A stretch of DNA of 64,000 nucleotides, from assembly GCA_024699235.1 (NCBI GenBank), contig JAILPY010000061.1, positions 1 through 64,000 on the forward strand, read 5' to 3'. The stretch is from Treponema sp. (GTDB taxonomy: Bacteria > Spirochaetota > Spirochaetia > Treponematales > Treponemataceae). The translations under genes and the position numbers were made by a program. The notes beneath the pieces are model-generated. The model saw only the letters and a program-made list of their open reading frames with translations. It had not been told where the DNA came from and searched no databases. Shown here piece by piece: positions 17,232 through 24,940 of this stretch. Position 1 is the first letter of the stretch. Every line of letters starts with the position of its first letter.

Positions 17232-18317
17232 ATGAAACGTCTTTTTATTGGAATAGCTTTTTTTCTAACAGTTACTGGTTCTGTATTTGCACAGAACAGT
17301 GATTTAACGCCTTTGGCTGTTATAAAGCATAATAAGTCAGAGACTGTTACGGCTAAGCAGCTTCGTGCCCGCATTGAATTTTTAAAGAAAGAAACTGGAG
17401 TTCCGTCTTTTACTCTTGAACAGAAAAAGCAGATTCTTGATTCTTTGATTTCAGAAAAGCTGGTAGCTCAGGCTGCAGCAAAAGAAGGAATATCAATTTC
17501 TGACAGTCAGGTAAATGCAGCTTTCCTTAATACCTTTAGCCAGCAGCTTGGACAGCAGGTAACTGAGGCTCAGCTTTCTGATTTTATTGAACGCCAGACT
17601 GGTAAAACTCTTGGCGTATACATGAAAGATCAGACAGGAATGTCTCTTGATGAGTATAAGGAATATCTTAAGAATCAGCTTGTTGCCCAGCAGTATGTTT
17701 TCAGCAAGAAGCAGGAAGAACTTAAAAAAGTAGTTGCTACTGATGATGAAATCCGCAGTGCATACGAAATGAATAAGTCTGCATTTGTATGGAATGATAT
17801 GGCTAAGCTGTTTCTTGTAATGGTTCCTAAGGGAACTGATGCTGCTTCTTCAAAGAAGTCGGCAGAAAAACTTCTTTCACAGTATAAGAAGAGTGCGTCT
17901 GCAGAGGAAAAGATTAAGCTTTCTGAAGATAATGGTAAGAAATATCAGGCAGGTTATCTTGTAGTTGCAAAGACTTCTTCTCAGGCTCAGCAGCTTGGCT
18001 GGTCTTATGAAAAGTTGTTGGAACTCTTTGGCAGGAACAAGGGTTATGTAAGTGAATTGAGTGTTACTGATAATGATTATCAGTTCTACAGTGTTGTTGA
18101 TAAGTATAATGCTAAGATGCTGGAATTGAGTGATGTTGTTGAGCCTGATTCAACAATTACAGTTTATGACTACATCAAGCAGCGTCTTTCTGCTCAGAAG
18201 CAGAGTCAGTTCCTTACGACAGCAGCTCAGGATATCGCAAAATCTCTTGAAACTAAGAATTCTGTTGATAGAAAAAAGACTGGCAAGGCTCTTGATAAAG
18301 TCTTGGAAGCCATGTAA
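17232..18317 (+). CDS. SurA-like periplasmic chaperone / peptidyl-prolyl isomerase
   Basis: A 361-residue protein with a signal peptide (MKRLFIGIAFFLTVTGSVFA, cleavage before Gln21), so it acts in the periplasm. It has a SurA/PrsA-type N-terminal helical domain (EQKKQILDSLISEKLVAQAA), a central parvulin-like region from about 180 to 290 in which the usual isomerase signature is hard to see, and a closing helical region. The family escorts outer-membrane proteins. From memory T. pallidum has a similar protein (TP1016, Tpn39b) next to alaS. The degenerate parvulin part suggests chaperone activity without strong isomerase activity. nusB follows 18 bp downstream. Confidence 0.8.
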   Translation: MKRLFIGIAFFLTVTGSVFAQNSDLTPLAVIKHNKSETVTAKQLRARIEFLKKETGVPSFTLEQKKQILDSLISEKLVAQAAAKEGISISDSQVNAAFLNTFSQQLGQQVTEAQLSDFIERQTGKTLGVYMKDQTGMSLDEYKEYLKNQLVAQQYVFSKKQEELKKVVATDDEIRSAYEMNKSAFVWNDMAKLFLVMVPKGTDAASSKKSAEKLLSQYKKSASAEEKIKLSEDNGKKYQAGYLVVAKTSSQAQQLGWSYEKLLELFGRNKGYVSELSVTDNDYQFYSVVDKYNAKMLELSDVVEPDSTITVYDYIKQRLSAQKQSQFLTTAAQDIAKSLETKNSVDRKKTGKALDKVLEAM

Positions 18318-18335
18318 TACAAGCAGGAATATTAC

Positions 18336-18743
18336 GTGTCACGCAGAAAAGGAAGAATACTTGCTTTTCAGGCTCTCTTTTCCTATGATATGGGAGGCGA
18401 GAGCCTTGATGAGTTATTAACATTAAAATGGGCTGATGAAAATTTAGATCAAGAAACCTCAGATTTTGCCCGAATAATTATAGCAGGGACTATTAATCAT
18501 CTTGATGATATTGATGAGCTTATAAAAAAACATTTGACTGGAAAATGGGAATTTGAACGTGTAAACAGAGTTTCAGTCGCCATCTTAAGGATAAGTGTTT
18601 TTGCTTTAAAATATCAACCCGAAACTCCGCCTTTAATTGCAATTGATGAGGCTATAAGCCTTGCAAAGGATTTTGGTACGGATGATTCATTTAAGTTCAT
18701 AAATGCTGTCCTTGATAATATTCGAAAAGAGTTGCAGCCTTGA
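18336..18743 (+). CDS. nusB: Transcription antitermination factor NusB
   Basis: A 135-residue all-helical protein with the NusB opening RRKGRILAFQALFSYDM and the C-terminal PLIAIDEAISLAKDFGTDDSFKFINAVLDNI signature (split here by position: about residues 95-127). It joins NusE on boxA RNA to prevent termination in rRNA operons. The start is GTG at 18336, preceded by an AGGA site. Its TGA overlaps the TTG start of the TPR gene. Confidence 0.95.
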   Translation: MSRRKGRILAFQALFSYDMGGESLDELLTLKWADENLDQETSDFARIIIAGTINHLDDIDELIKKHLTGKWEFERVNRVSVAILRISVFALKYQPETPPLIAIDEAISLAKDFGTDDSFKFINAVLDNIRKELQP

Positions 18744-20683
18744 ATGGGAAAAAATCTCACGCTTTAATTTATGTTCTCGTTTTTATATTAACAGCTTTGC
18801 TTGTCGGAGCTGTTTTTATTGGTTTAAAACTGCGTACTTCGCATTATGAAGGCGCTTCAATTTCATCAGAATTAGACCTTATTGATTCTGACATAAAGCA
18901 GGGAAATCATGCACATGCAATAGCGTCTTTGCGAAAAATTGAAAAAAGGTCCTTGGGAATATATGAACGCATAGGCATATATAAGCGATATATGATGCTC
19001 AGTGAAACAAAGAGGGCTGAGCGCTGTCTTATAAAAGCATTAAGGCGTTTTCCTAAGAATCTGGAATTGACAGCTTTATATGGTAATTTTTTGCTTAGGC
19101 ATGATAAGGCTGAAGAAGCCCTTTCAAAAACAGAAATCCTTTTAGATTCAGAATATTCTTCTGTATATGCAGAAGCTTTTTTGCGGCATGCCCGTTCTCT
19201 TCAATATGATGCTGATTCTTTATTTTCTCCTAAGAAGTCGATATTTTCTTTTCTGACAAAAAAAAATAAAGTTTCTGCTGGTCAGGATTTTGAATATCAG
19301 TTATTTACTGACAATAGGTTTATACCTATATATAAGGCAGCTTCTCATAGTGGAATGTCTATGTGGCTCATAAATGCAGCCTCTTTGCTGATGCATTCAG
19401 GAGATTATGCTTCCGCTGCTGATATGTATGTCCCTCTTGGGGAAAATTCAAATGCTGCTAATTTTTCACCTTCATATCATGATGCTTTATTTTGGGGCAT
19501 TGTCTTTTATGATGCGGGCCGCTTTGCAGAAAGTCTTTCTGCCTTACAGTCTGCAGATAATCTTGATGCTTCATCCGATATGGCCTCTGCAATAGAATTA
19601 AAAGCACTGGAGTCTGATAACTACTATATTTTAGATGATAATAAAACTGCACAGGCAATGCGCAGAGAAATCCTTGAAGTTTATTCTCCCTATATGAATG
19701 CTTTTATGGCTGATAACGTTCCGGCCTTGAAGAGTATTTTGCCTATTATGTTTATGAATACTGCTATTTATGCACGTGATTCTGGAGATTTAGTAGAGCA
19801 GTATGATAAATTGTATGAACTTGTAAATTATTATCCTTCATATGGACCAGGCCTTGCTGCTTTTGCTGAATATGCAATTGAATCTAAGCGGCGTCCTGAA
19901 GAAGAAGAGCTTGATCAACAGCTTCGTGCTGCTGGATTGAGGACTGTTGCAATGGAGGAAAGGGATTTAATACCTGTTGTTGAATTAGAAGATGTTGTTT
20001 CTCTTATTGATAGGGCCCTTGAAGAAAACAAAGTCCCTGAATTAATTGTATTGAAAGAAATTGTAAACAGTGAACATATAAAAAAGGAAACCAGAGATGT
20101 AAAGGCTTCAAAGGTATGGAAATTACTTGAGGAAAATGAGATTTCTGCATGTTTATATCCGTCTGAAATCATGCATTATGCTCTCGTTGTTCTGATTAAG
20201 AATGGGGATCTTCAGAACGCCCAGCGACTGTTCTGGGATTATCTTAGGGCAGCATATCCTGATGAGGATATGAAAAAAATGTCTTTGTGGGAATGTGAAA
20301 TGGCCGCTTATTTTTCTGCTGAGCGTCAGGAATATAATGCAGCACGTTCTTATTATGAACATGTTTTGGACTATTATTCGAAGATTATCCCTGTTACGAA
20401 TACAGCAGGTCAAAATGACTCGCTCACTAATTCTTATGTGAACCTTGCAAATATTTATGCAGGCTATAATAAGTCTCCTCAGGCCTTGGACTTATTGAAT
20501 AAGGCGTCTGCCCGTGTAACTGAAAAAATGCTCAAGTCTGAAATATTATATAGAATTGCAGAAGAGTGCTTGAGTATGGGTAATGAAAAAGATGCATTGC
20601 GTTCATTGCAATATTCTATTTCTCTTAATCCTTCTAACAGTAAGGCCCGTTTAATGATTAAACAGTTGCGGCAAGCAAAATAA
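18740..20683 (+). CDS. Membrane-anchored TPR-repeat protein
   Basis: A 647-residue protein with one N-terminal TM helix (about residues 9-29, IYVLVFILTALLVGAVFIGL) and a periplasmic remainder made of helical TPR-like repeats. Clear repeats are at about 60-115 and near the C-terminus (YVNLANIYAGYNKSPQALDL; EILYRIAEECLSMGNEKDAL). The only in-frame start that couples to nusB is TTG at 18740, overlapping the nusB stop; the nearby ATG at 18744 is in another frame. No enzymatic motif is seen. The role is probably scaffolding of an envelope complex; its place between nusB and groES appears conserved in treponemes, from memory. Confidence 0.8.
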   Translation: MNGKKSHALIYVLVFILTALLVGAVFIGLKLRTSHYEGASISSELDLIDSDIKQGNHAHAIASLRKIEKRSLGIYERIGIYKRYMMLSETKRAERCLIKALRRFPKNLELTALYGNFLLRHDKAEEALSKTEILLDSEYSSVYAEAFLRHARSLQYDADSLFSPKKSIFSFLTKKNKVSAGQDFEYQLFTDNRFIPIYKAASHSGMSMWLINAASLLMHSGDYASAADMYVPLGENSNAANFSPSYHDALFWGIVFYDAGRFAESLSALQSADNLDASSDMASAIELKALESDNYYILDDNKTAQAMRREILEVYSPYMNAFMADNVPALKSILPIMFMNTAIYARDSGDLVEQYDKLYELVNYYPSYGPGLAAFAEYAIESKRRPEEEELDQQLRAAGLRTVAMEERDLIPVVELEDVVSLIDRALEENKVPELIVLKEIVNSEHIKKETRDVKASKVWKLLEENEISACLYPSEIMHYALVVLIKNGDLQNAQRLFWDYLRAAYPDEDMKKMSLWECEMAAYFSAERQEYNAARSYYEHVLDYYSKIIPVTNTAGQNDSLTNSYVNLANIYAGYNKSPQALDLLNKASARVTEKMLKSEILYRIAEECLSMGNEKDALRSLQYSISLNPSNSKARLMIKQLRQAK

Positions 20684-20685
20684 AT

Positions 20686-20714
20686 TTGACCTTCACGAAT
20701 ATTTTTAGTAGATT
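20686..20714 (+). promoter_or_regulatory. Candidate groES promoter
   Basis: TTGACC (20686-20691), 17-bp spacer, TAGATT (20709-20714). This gives a leader of about 55 bases containing GGAGGA. No CIRCE element (TTAGCACTC-N9-GAGTGCTAA) is present, so HrcA control is not supported. Confidence 0.45.
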
Positions 20715-20775
20715 AAATACAGAATTCTTAATAAGGAATATCTTTTATTATTTGTATTATTTTTGGAGGATTTAT

Positions 20776-21048
20776 ATGAAAGTCAAGCCATTGGCAGATC
20801 GTGTACTTGTAAAGCAGGCTGCAGCAGAAACAAAGTCAGCAGGTGGAATTATTATCCCAGATACAGCTCAGGAAAAGACACAGCAGGCTACAGTAGAAGC
20901 TGTAGGTCCAGGAACAGATAAAGAGAAAATTACTGTTAAAGTTGGTGATAAAGTTCTGTATGATAAATATGCTGGAACAGGCATAAAGATTGATGGAGAT
21001 GATTATCTTATTCTTAAGAATGCAGATATTATAGCAGTAATAGAGTAA
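20776..21048 (+). CDS. groES: Co-chaperonin GroES
   Basis: A 90-residue protein beginning MKVKPLADRVLVKQ, with the mobile loop (AETKSAGGIIIPDTAQEKTQ) and KVGDKVLYDKYAGT. It forms the heptameric cap of the GroEL folding chamber. The start at 20776 is set by GGAGGA seven bases upstream; an in-frame extension to 20686 is not supported. groEL is not adjacent, which fits treponemes where, as I recall, the two genes are separate. A strong terminator follows before the sigma-factor gene. Confidence 0.97.
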   Translation: MKVKPLADRVLVKQAAAETKSAGGIIIPDTAQEKTQQATVEAVGPGTDKEKITVKVGDKVLYDKYAGTGIKIDGDDYLILKNADIIAVIE

Positions 21049-21137
21049 AATGCAATTTTGGGTCAAATTGTCATGTTAATTAAATTCTGTTTATAAAACT
21101 GTGGCAAAATGACTCAAAAAAGAAAATTAAGACCTTG

Positions 21138-21158
21138 AATGAGCAAAAATGGCTCATT
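21138..21158. promoter_or_regulatory. Palindrome upstream of the sigma-54-type promoter
   Basis: AATGAGC (21138-21144) and GCTCATT (21152-21158) are exact inverted repeats around 7 bases. The centre is about 109 bp above the predicted start at 21257, a usual distance for a bacterial enhancer-binding protein. As RNA it could instead be a hairpin ending groES transcription, since TTTT follows. Confidence 0.4.
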
Positions 21159-21163
21159 TTAAG

Positions 21164-21226
21164 AGCATCAAACTTATGAAATCTGAGAAATTTTTATCTT
21201 CAGTACTAAGTTTGATGCTTTTTTTT
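21164..21226 (+). terminator. Strong rho-independent terminator after groES
   Basis: AGCATCAAACTTA (21164-21176) pairs perfectly over 13 bp with TAAGTTTGATGCT (21207-21219), followed by a run of eight T. The 30-base loop is long for a terminator. Confidence 0.75.
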
Positions 21227-21230
21227 GTTT

Positions 21231-21246
21231 TGGCACGGATTTTGCT
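21231..21246 (+). promoter_or_regulatory. Exact sigma-54 (-24/-12) promoter consensus
   Basis: TGGCACG (21231-21237), four bases, TTGCT (21242-21246) matches the RpoN consensus TGGCACG-N4-TTGCW at every fixed position, with the required ten bases between GG and GC. The predicted start is about 21257, leaving a 25-base leader with GGAGG. A sigma-70 reading overlaps it: TTGGCA (21230-21235), 17 bp, TATATA (21253-21258). Confidence 0.6.
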
Positions 21247-21281
21247 AGTAATTATATAGAATAATTTTGGAGGTTTGTGCT

Positions 21282-22121
21282 ATGACTAACGACGAAAATG
21301 TATTAAACATCTATCTGAAGGAAATTACAAAAATACCTCTTCTTTCAAATGAAGAGGAAAATGAACTTGCAAAAAAAGCTGCTGCTGGCGATAAAAAAGC
21401 AAAAGATAAGATTGTTAATGCAAATCTCCGTTTTGTAATTAATGTTGCAAAAAAATATCAGAATCAGGGCATTGATCTTGTTGACTTGATAAGTGAAGGA
21501 AATCTAGGCTTGCTTGCAGCAATTGATCATTTTGATGTTAATAAAGGCTATCATTTTATTTCTTATGCAGTCTGGTGGATACGACAGTCAATCCTAAAGG
21601 CTATTTGTGAAAAAAGCCGTCCTATTCGCCTTCCTCTTAACAGGGCAAATGAACTTGTTCAAATTGAAAAGACTCGCAAGCTTTTGTCTGGCAAGAAGAC
21701 TGAGAAGCAGGAAATTGAAGAAATTGGAAATCTTTTGAATATGGATAGTTCTCATGTCCGTGAAATGATTAATCTTTCTAGAGAGATGATTAGCCTTGAT
21801 TCTCCAGTTATAACAAGCGATTCAAATAAGGCTTCATTTGGGGACTTTGTTGAGGATACAAGATTTGCACAGCCTGATACGGCTGCTGTAGAAGAATTCA
21901 TGAAAAAAGACATTGATGAAGTTCTTAATACGTTAAAGCCAAATGAGGCTAAGGTTCTGCGCATGCGTTACGGTCTTAATGGATCTAAGCCAATGTCTCT
22001 TAAGGAAGTTGGCGATCTATGTAATCTTACCAAAGAAAGAATCAGGCAGATAGAAAAGCATGCTTTGGTACGCATGCAGCATCCTCGCCGTATGGAACGC
22101 CTTGCAGCTTACGTTGCTTGA
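21282..22121 (+). CDS. Sigma-70 family alternative sigma factor (RpoS/RpoD-like)
   Basis: A 279-residue sigma factor with region 1.2 (NIYLKEITKIPLLSNEEE), region 2 (NLRFVINVAKK; SEGNLGLLAAIDHFD; FISYAVWWIRQSI), region 3, and region 4 with the helix-turn-helix SLKEVGDLCNLTKERIRQIE. Region 1.1 and the large non-conserved domain of a primary sigma are missing, as in group 2 (RpoS-type) factors. From memory it corresponds to T. pallidum TP1012 (sigma-43). The start at 21282 is fixed by GGAGG eight bases upstream. Control may be by RpoN through the -24/-12 element, as for rpoS in Borrelia. The 3' end overlaps convergent recG by 13 bp. Confidence 0.9.
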   Translation: MTNDENVLNIYLKEITKIPLLSNEEENELAKKAAAGDKKAKDKIVNANLRFVINVAKKYQNQGIDLVDLISEGNLGLLAAIDHFDVNKGYHFISYAVWWIRQSILKAICEKSRPIRLPLNRANELVQIEKTRKLLSGKKTEKQEIEEIGNLLNMDSSHVREMINLSREMISLDSPVITSDSNKASFGDFVEDTRFAQPDTAAVEEFMKKDIDEVLNTLKPNEAKVLRMRYGLNGSKPMSLKEVGDLCNLTKERIRQIEKHALVRMQHPRRMERLAAYVA

Positions 22122-24301
22122 GATTCCATAAAATCTTTCTTTGCTTGCGTAAAGGCATCATATCTTGCAAGAGTAAGAATATTTTTATCTCTTGCAAGGT
22201 CTGCCAGTCCAAATGCAAGGTATCCAGACTGAGCGGTTCCTGCAATTTCTCCAGGTCCTCGTAATTTTAAATCTTTTTCTGCTATGACAAAACCGTCTGT
22301 ACTTTCATGGAGCGCTTTTAGTCTTTCAATGCCATTTTCTGTTATATTTTTTCCATAAATTAAAAAACAATATGATTGGAGGGAACTTCGTCCAACACGT
22401 CCCCGTAACTGATGAAGCTCTGCCAGTCCAAAGCGGTCTGCATGTTCTATGACGATGCATGTTGCATTTGGAACGTCTACTCCTACTTCAACGACTGTGG
22501 TTGCTACTAAAATCTGTATTTTGTTATTTCTGAAATCATCAAGAATTTGATGCTGCTGTTCTTCATCTGTTTTGCTATGAATTGTTGCACATTTAAAGTC
22601 TTTATAAATAGATGAAAGGTATTCAGTCATTTCTTCTGCAGATTTTAGATTTTCCTTTTCTGATGCCTCTTTTTTTTCTCCGATGCGTGGATATACGAAA
22701 TAGGCTTGGTGGCCTTTTAGAAGTTCTTGCCTGACGGCATCATAAACATTATGTTCATGCCCCATTATGCTTAGGTATGTTTTTACGCTTTTTCTGCCTG
22801 CAGGCATTGTTTTAATTATGCTTATGTCAAGATCTCCAAATAATGTAAATGCGAGTGTCTGTGGAATAGGTGTTGCACTCATCATAAGTACGTCTGGTGA
22901 GTGATAGAATCCGTTGTGGGTAATTCTTCCTTTGTCTATTATAGATTCTCGCTGAGCAACTCCAAAGCGATGCTGTTCATCTATTATTGCAAGCTGGAGG
23001 TTTTTATATTGTACGTTGGCACTGAATAATGCATGTGTTCCTACGGCAATATTTATATCACCGTTTTTTAAGGCTGTCAGAAGTCTTCCTCTTCCTGCTG
23101 ATGTCAAGTTTCCTGTAAGAAATGCCGGCCTTACGCCTAATGGTTCTAGCAGTTTTGCTGCATTTTCGGCATGTTGCCTTGCAAGAAGCTCCGTAGGGGC
23201 AAGAAGGGCGCATTGGCCTCCATAATTTATAATCCTTAAGCATAAGAAAAAGCATACGAGCGTTTTACCGCTGCCTACGTCTCCTTGTAAAAGCCGCTGC
23301 ATTGAAAATGGAGTTCCCGTTATTTTTTCTGGAGTATTGTAAATTGCATTTAAGTCTTTTTCACTTTTATCAATATCTTGATTCATTTCGTAAATAGCCA
23401 GCATTTGATCTTGAGTTAGGTCAAAAGGTAGCCTTTCAAGTAATTGTTTCTGCAATGGTGAAAGAGAGCTTAAGAATTTTTCTTTTTGTAAATCTGGGGT
23501 GGTAAAAAATGGAGCGGCGGAAGGCGGAGTGTCTTCTTCGCTTGAATCTTGTACTGCTGGTAAAAAGCCTCTGTGAGCAATTGCTCTTTTTGCCATATTA
23601 TATTCAAAATGATATAACTCTTCATAAACAAGGGTATGCTTGGCTTCTTCCGCTTGATTTAAATTCTGGGGTTCATGAATCTGTATTATTGCCTGTGCTT
23701 TTGAAAGAAGCTTTCTTTGACAGATTATATCATCTGGAATTTCATTATCAATAGCCTTCCCGTATTGCTTTATTGCTCCTGTAATTGCCTTGTGAAAGAC
23801 CTTCTGTGAAAGGCCTTCTGTAAGCGGATAAATTGGTATGACTCTGCTTTGCGGTAATTTACCGGCATTAAAATCTTCTCTGTTGCCGTCATAGCTAAGC
23901 CTTTGTACGTCAAAGTCTGTTGACTGTAATTCACCGTATTTAACTTGAAAGGAACCAGTTATTAATGCTATGCTTCCTACCGGAATTGCTGTTTCCAGAA
24001 ACTTTCTATTGAATGCAATAAGGAAAGCAGATGCTGATCCATCTGTTATTAAAATTTTGAGTGTCTTCATTTTTCCGTAACCGAACCATGAGTGTCCGGT
24101 TACGGTACATACAGAATGAATTTTTTTTACTTTAGCATAATCTGCAAGAGGTATTGTTTTTGTCCTGTCTTCATAATCTCTAGGATATGCACAAAGTAAT
24201 TGCCCTACTGTAAAAATATTGAGCCTGGCAAAGAGTTTTGCAGTAGAAGGTCCTACCCCTGAGAGTGTATCAACGGAAGTTCCTATATCTGAGAGTTTCA
24301 T
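22109..24301 (-). CDS. recG: ATP-dependent DNA helicase RecG
   Basis: A 730-residue superfamily 2 helicase that remodels stalled forks and branched DNA. An N-terminal OB/wedge domain (about 60-170) is followed by Walker A LLQGDVGSGKT, DEQH box IIDEQHRFG, motif III MMSATPIPQTL, and the C-terminal helicase half with VEVGVDVPNAT and HQLRGRVGRSS. Length is near the usual 690. It is second from last in a minus-strand order dnaE, yggT, recG with gaps of 16 and 7 bp, so the three are likely cotranscribed. The C-terminus overlaps the sigma-factor gene on the other strand by 13 bp. Confidence 0.97.
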   Translation of the reverse strand: MKLSDIGTSVDTLSGVGPSTAKLFARLNIFTVGQLLCAYPRDYEDRTKTIPLADYAKVKKIHSVCTVTGHSWFGYGKMKTLKILITDGSASAFLIAFNRKFLETAIPVGSIALITGSFQVKYGELQSTDFDVQRLSYDGNREDFNAGKLPQSRVIPIYPLTEGLSQKVFHKAITGAIKQYGKAIDNEIPDDIICQRKLLSKAQAIIQIHEPQNLNQAEEAKHTLVYEELYHFEYNMAKRAIAHRGFLPAVQDSSEEDTPPSAAPFFTTPDLQKEKFLSSLSPLQKQLLERLPFDLTQDQMLAIYEMNQDIDKSEKDLNAIYNTPEKITGTPFSMQRLLQGDVGSGKTLVCFFLCLRIINYGGQCALLAPTELLARQHAENAAKLLEPLGVRPAFLTGNLTSAGRGRLLTALKNGDINIAVGTHALFSANVQYKNLQLAIIDEQHRFGVAQRESIIDKGRITHNGFYHSPDVLMMSATPIPQTLAFTLFGDLDISIIKTMPAGRKSVKTYLSIMGHEHNVYDAVRQELLKGHQAYFVYPRIGEKKEASEKENLKSAEEMTEYLSSIYKDFKCATIHSKTDEEQQHQILDDFRNNKIQILVATTVVEVGVDVPNATCIVIEHADRFGLAELHQLRGRVGRSSLQSYCFLIYGKNITENGIERLKALHESTDGFVIAEKDLKLRGPGEIAGTAQSGYLAFGLADLARDKNILTLARYDAFTQAKKDFMESQAT

Positions 24302-24307
24302 TAATTA

Positions 24308-24925
24308 TCAGAATGGAATGATTGTAAGTAATAATCTTGCAATAAATTCAAAAACGAGACTTCCTACAAACGTTATGATAATCATTGCAATTATTGCAGT
24401 TATTAAGGCTGATTTGTATGAAACCCTTTTTCCTCCAGTAAAAGTGTTTGTAATCCTGTATGCAACGGATGATATGGTACTGTCAAGCTGATATAGAATA
24501 GGATTTCCTGCATAAGATTCATCCCCTTTAATCAGGAGAATGATTAATCTTATAATAAATAAAAGAATTATAAATGAGATGACTGATGAGGCAATTGTCC
24601 ATACAAGCTGTAATAATGATGCCAAAATATATGCGACTGTGATTTTTCCCCCTCTAGCAAGACTGTTTAGCATAGTGCTTGCAGCTCCCAAAACACAAAG
24701 TGCTACTGCTGGGCCAAAATCGAAGCTTCCCAGCGTAAGCCATTTGCGGTGCCTGAATCTGTCAAGAAAAGGATCGCAGATTGATGATAAAAGTTTTACT
24801 CCACGACTATATGCCAAAGAAGGAATCCATGTAAGTATTACTCTTAAAAAACATAAGAAGGCATAGATAGAAACTATTGAAGCTAACAGATTTAATATTA
24901 TAGAAAGATTTACAGAAGATTGCAT
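24308..24925 (-). CDS. YggT-family integral membrane protein
   Basis: A 205-residue protein with about five TM helices arranged as two YggT-type repeats. The first has the hallmark FLRVILTWIPSL followed by CDPFLDRFR and FDFGPAVAL. The family is widespread beside cell-division or DNA genes, but its molecular role is unsettled; links to osmotic shock and chromosome or division-plane organisation have been proposed. Gaps to dnaE (16 bp) and recG (7 bp) argue for one transcript. Confidence 0.85.
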   Translation of the reverse strand: MQSSVNLSIILNLLASIVSIYAFLCFLRVILTWIPSLAYSRGVKLLSSICDPFLDRFRHRKWLTLGSFDFGPAVALCVLGAASTMLNSLARGGKITVAYILASLLQLVWTIASSVISFIILLFIIRLIILLIKGDESYAGNPILYQLDSTISSVAYRITNTFTGGKRVSYKSALITAIIAMIIITFVGSLVFEFIARLLLTIIPF

Positions 24926-24940
24926 TTTTTACTCCTAAAA

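Noticed and set aside
20684-20775. CIRCE heat-shock element before groES
   Set aside because: The 9-9-9 inverted repeat is not present in the gap.
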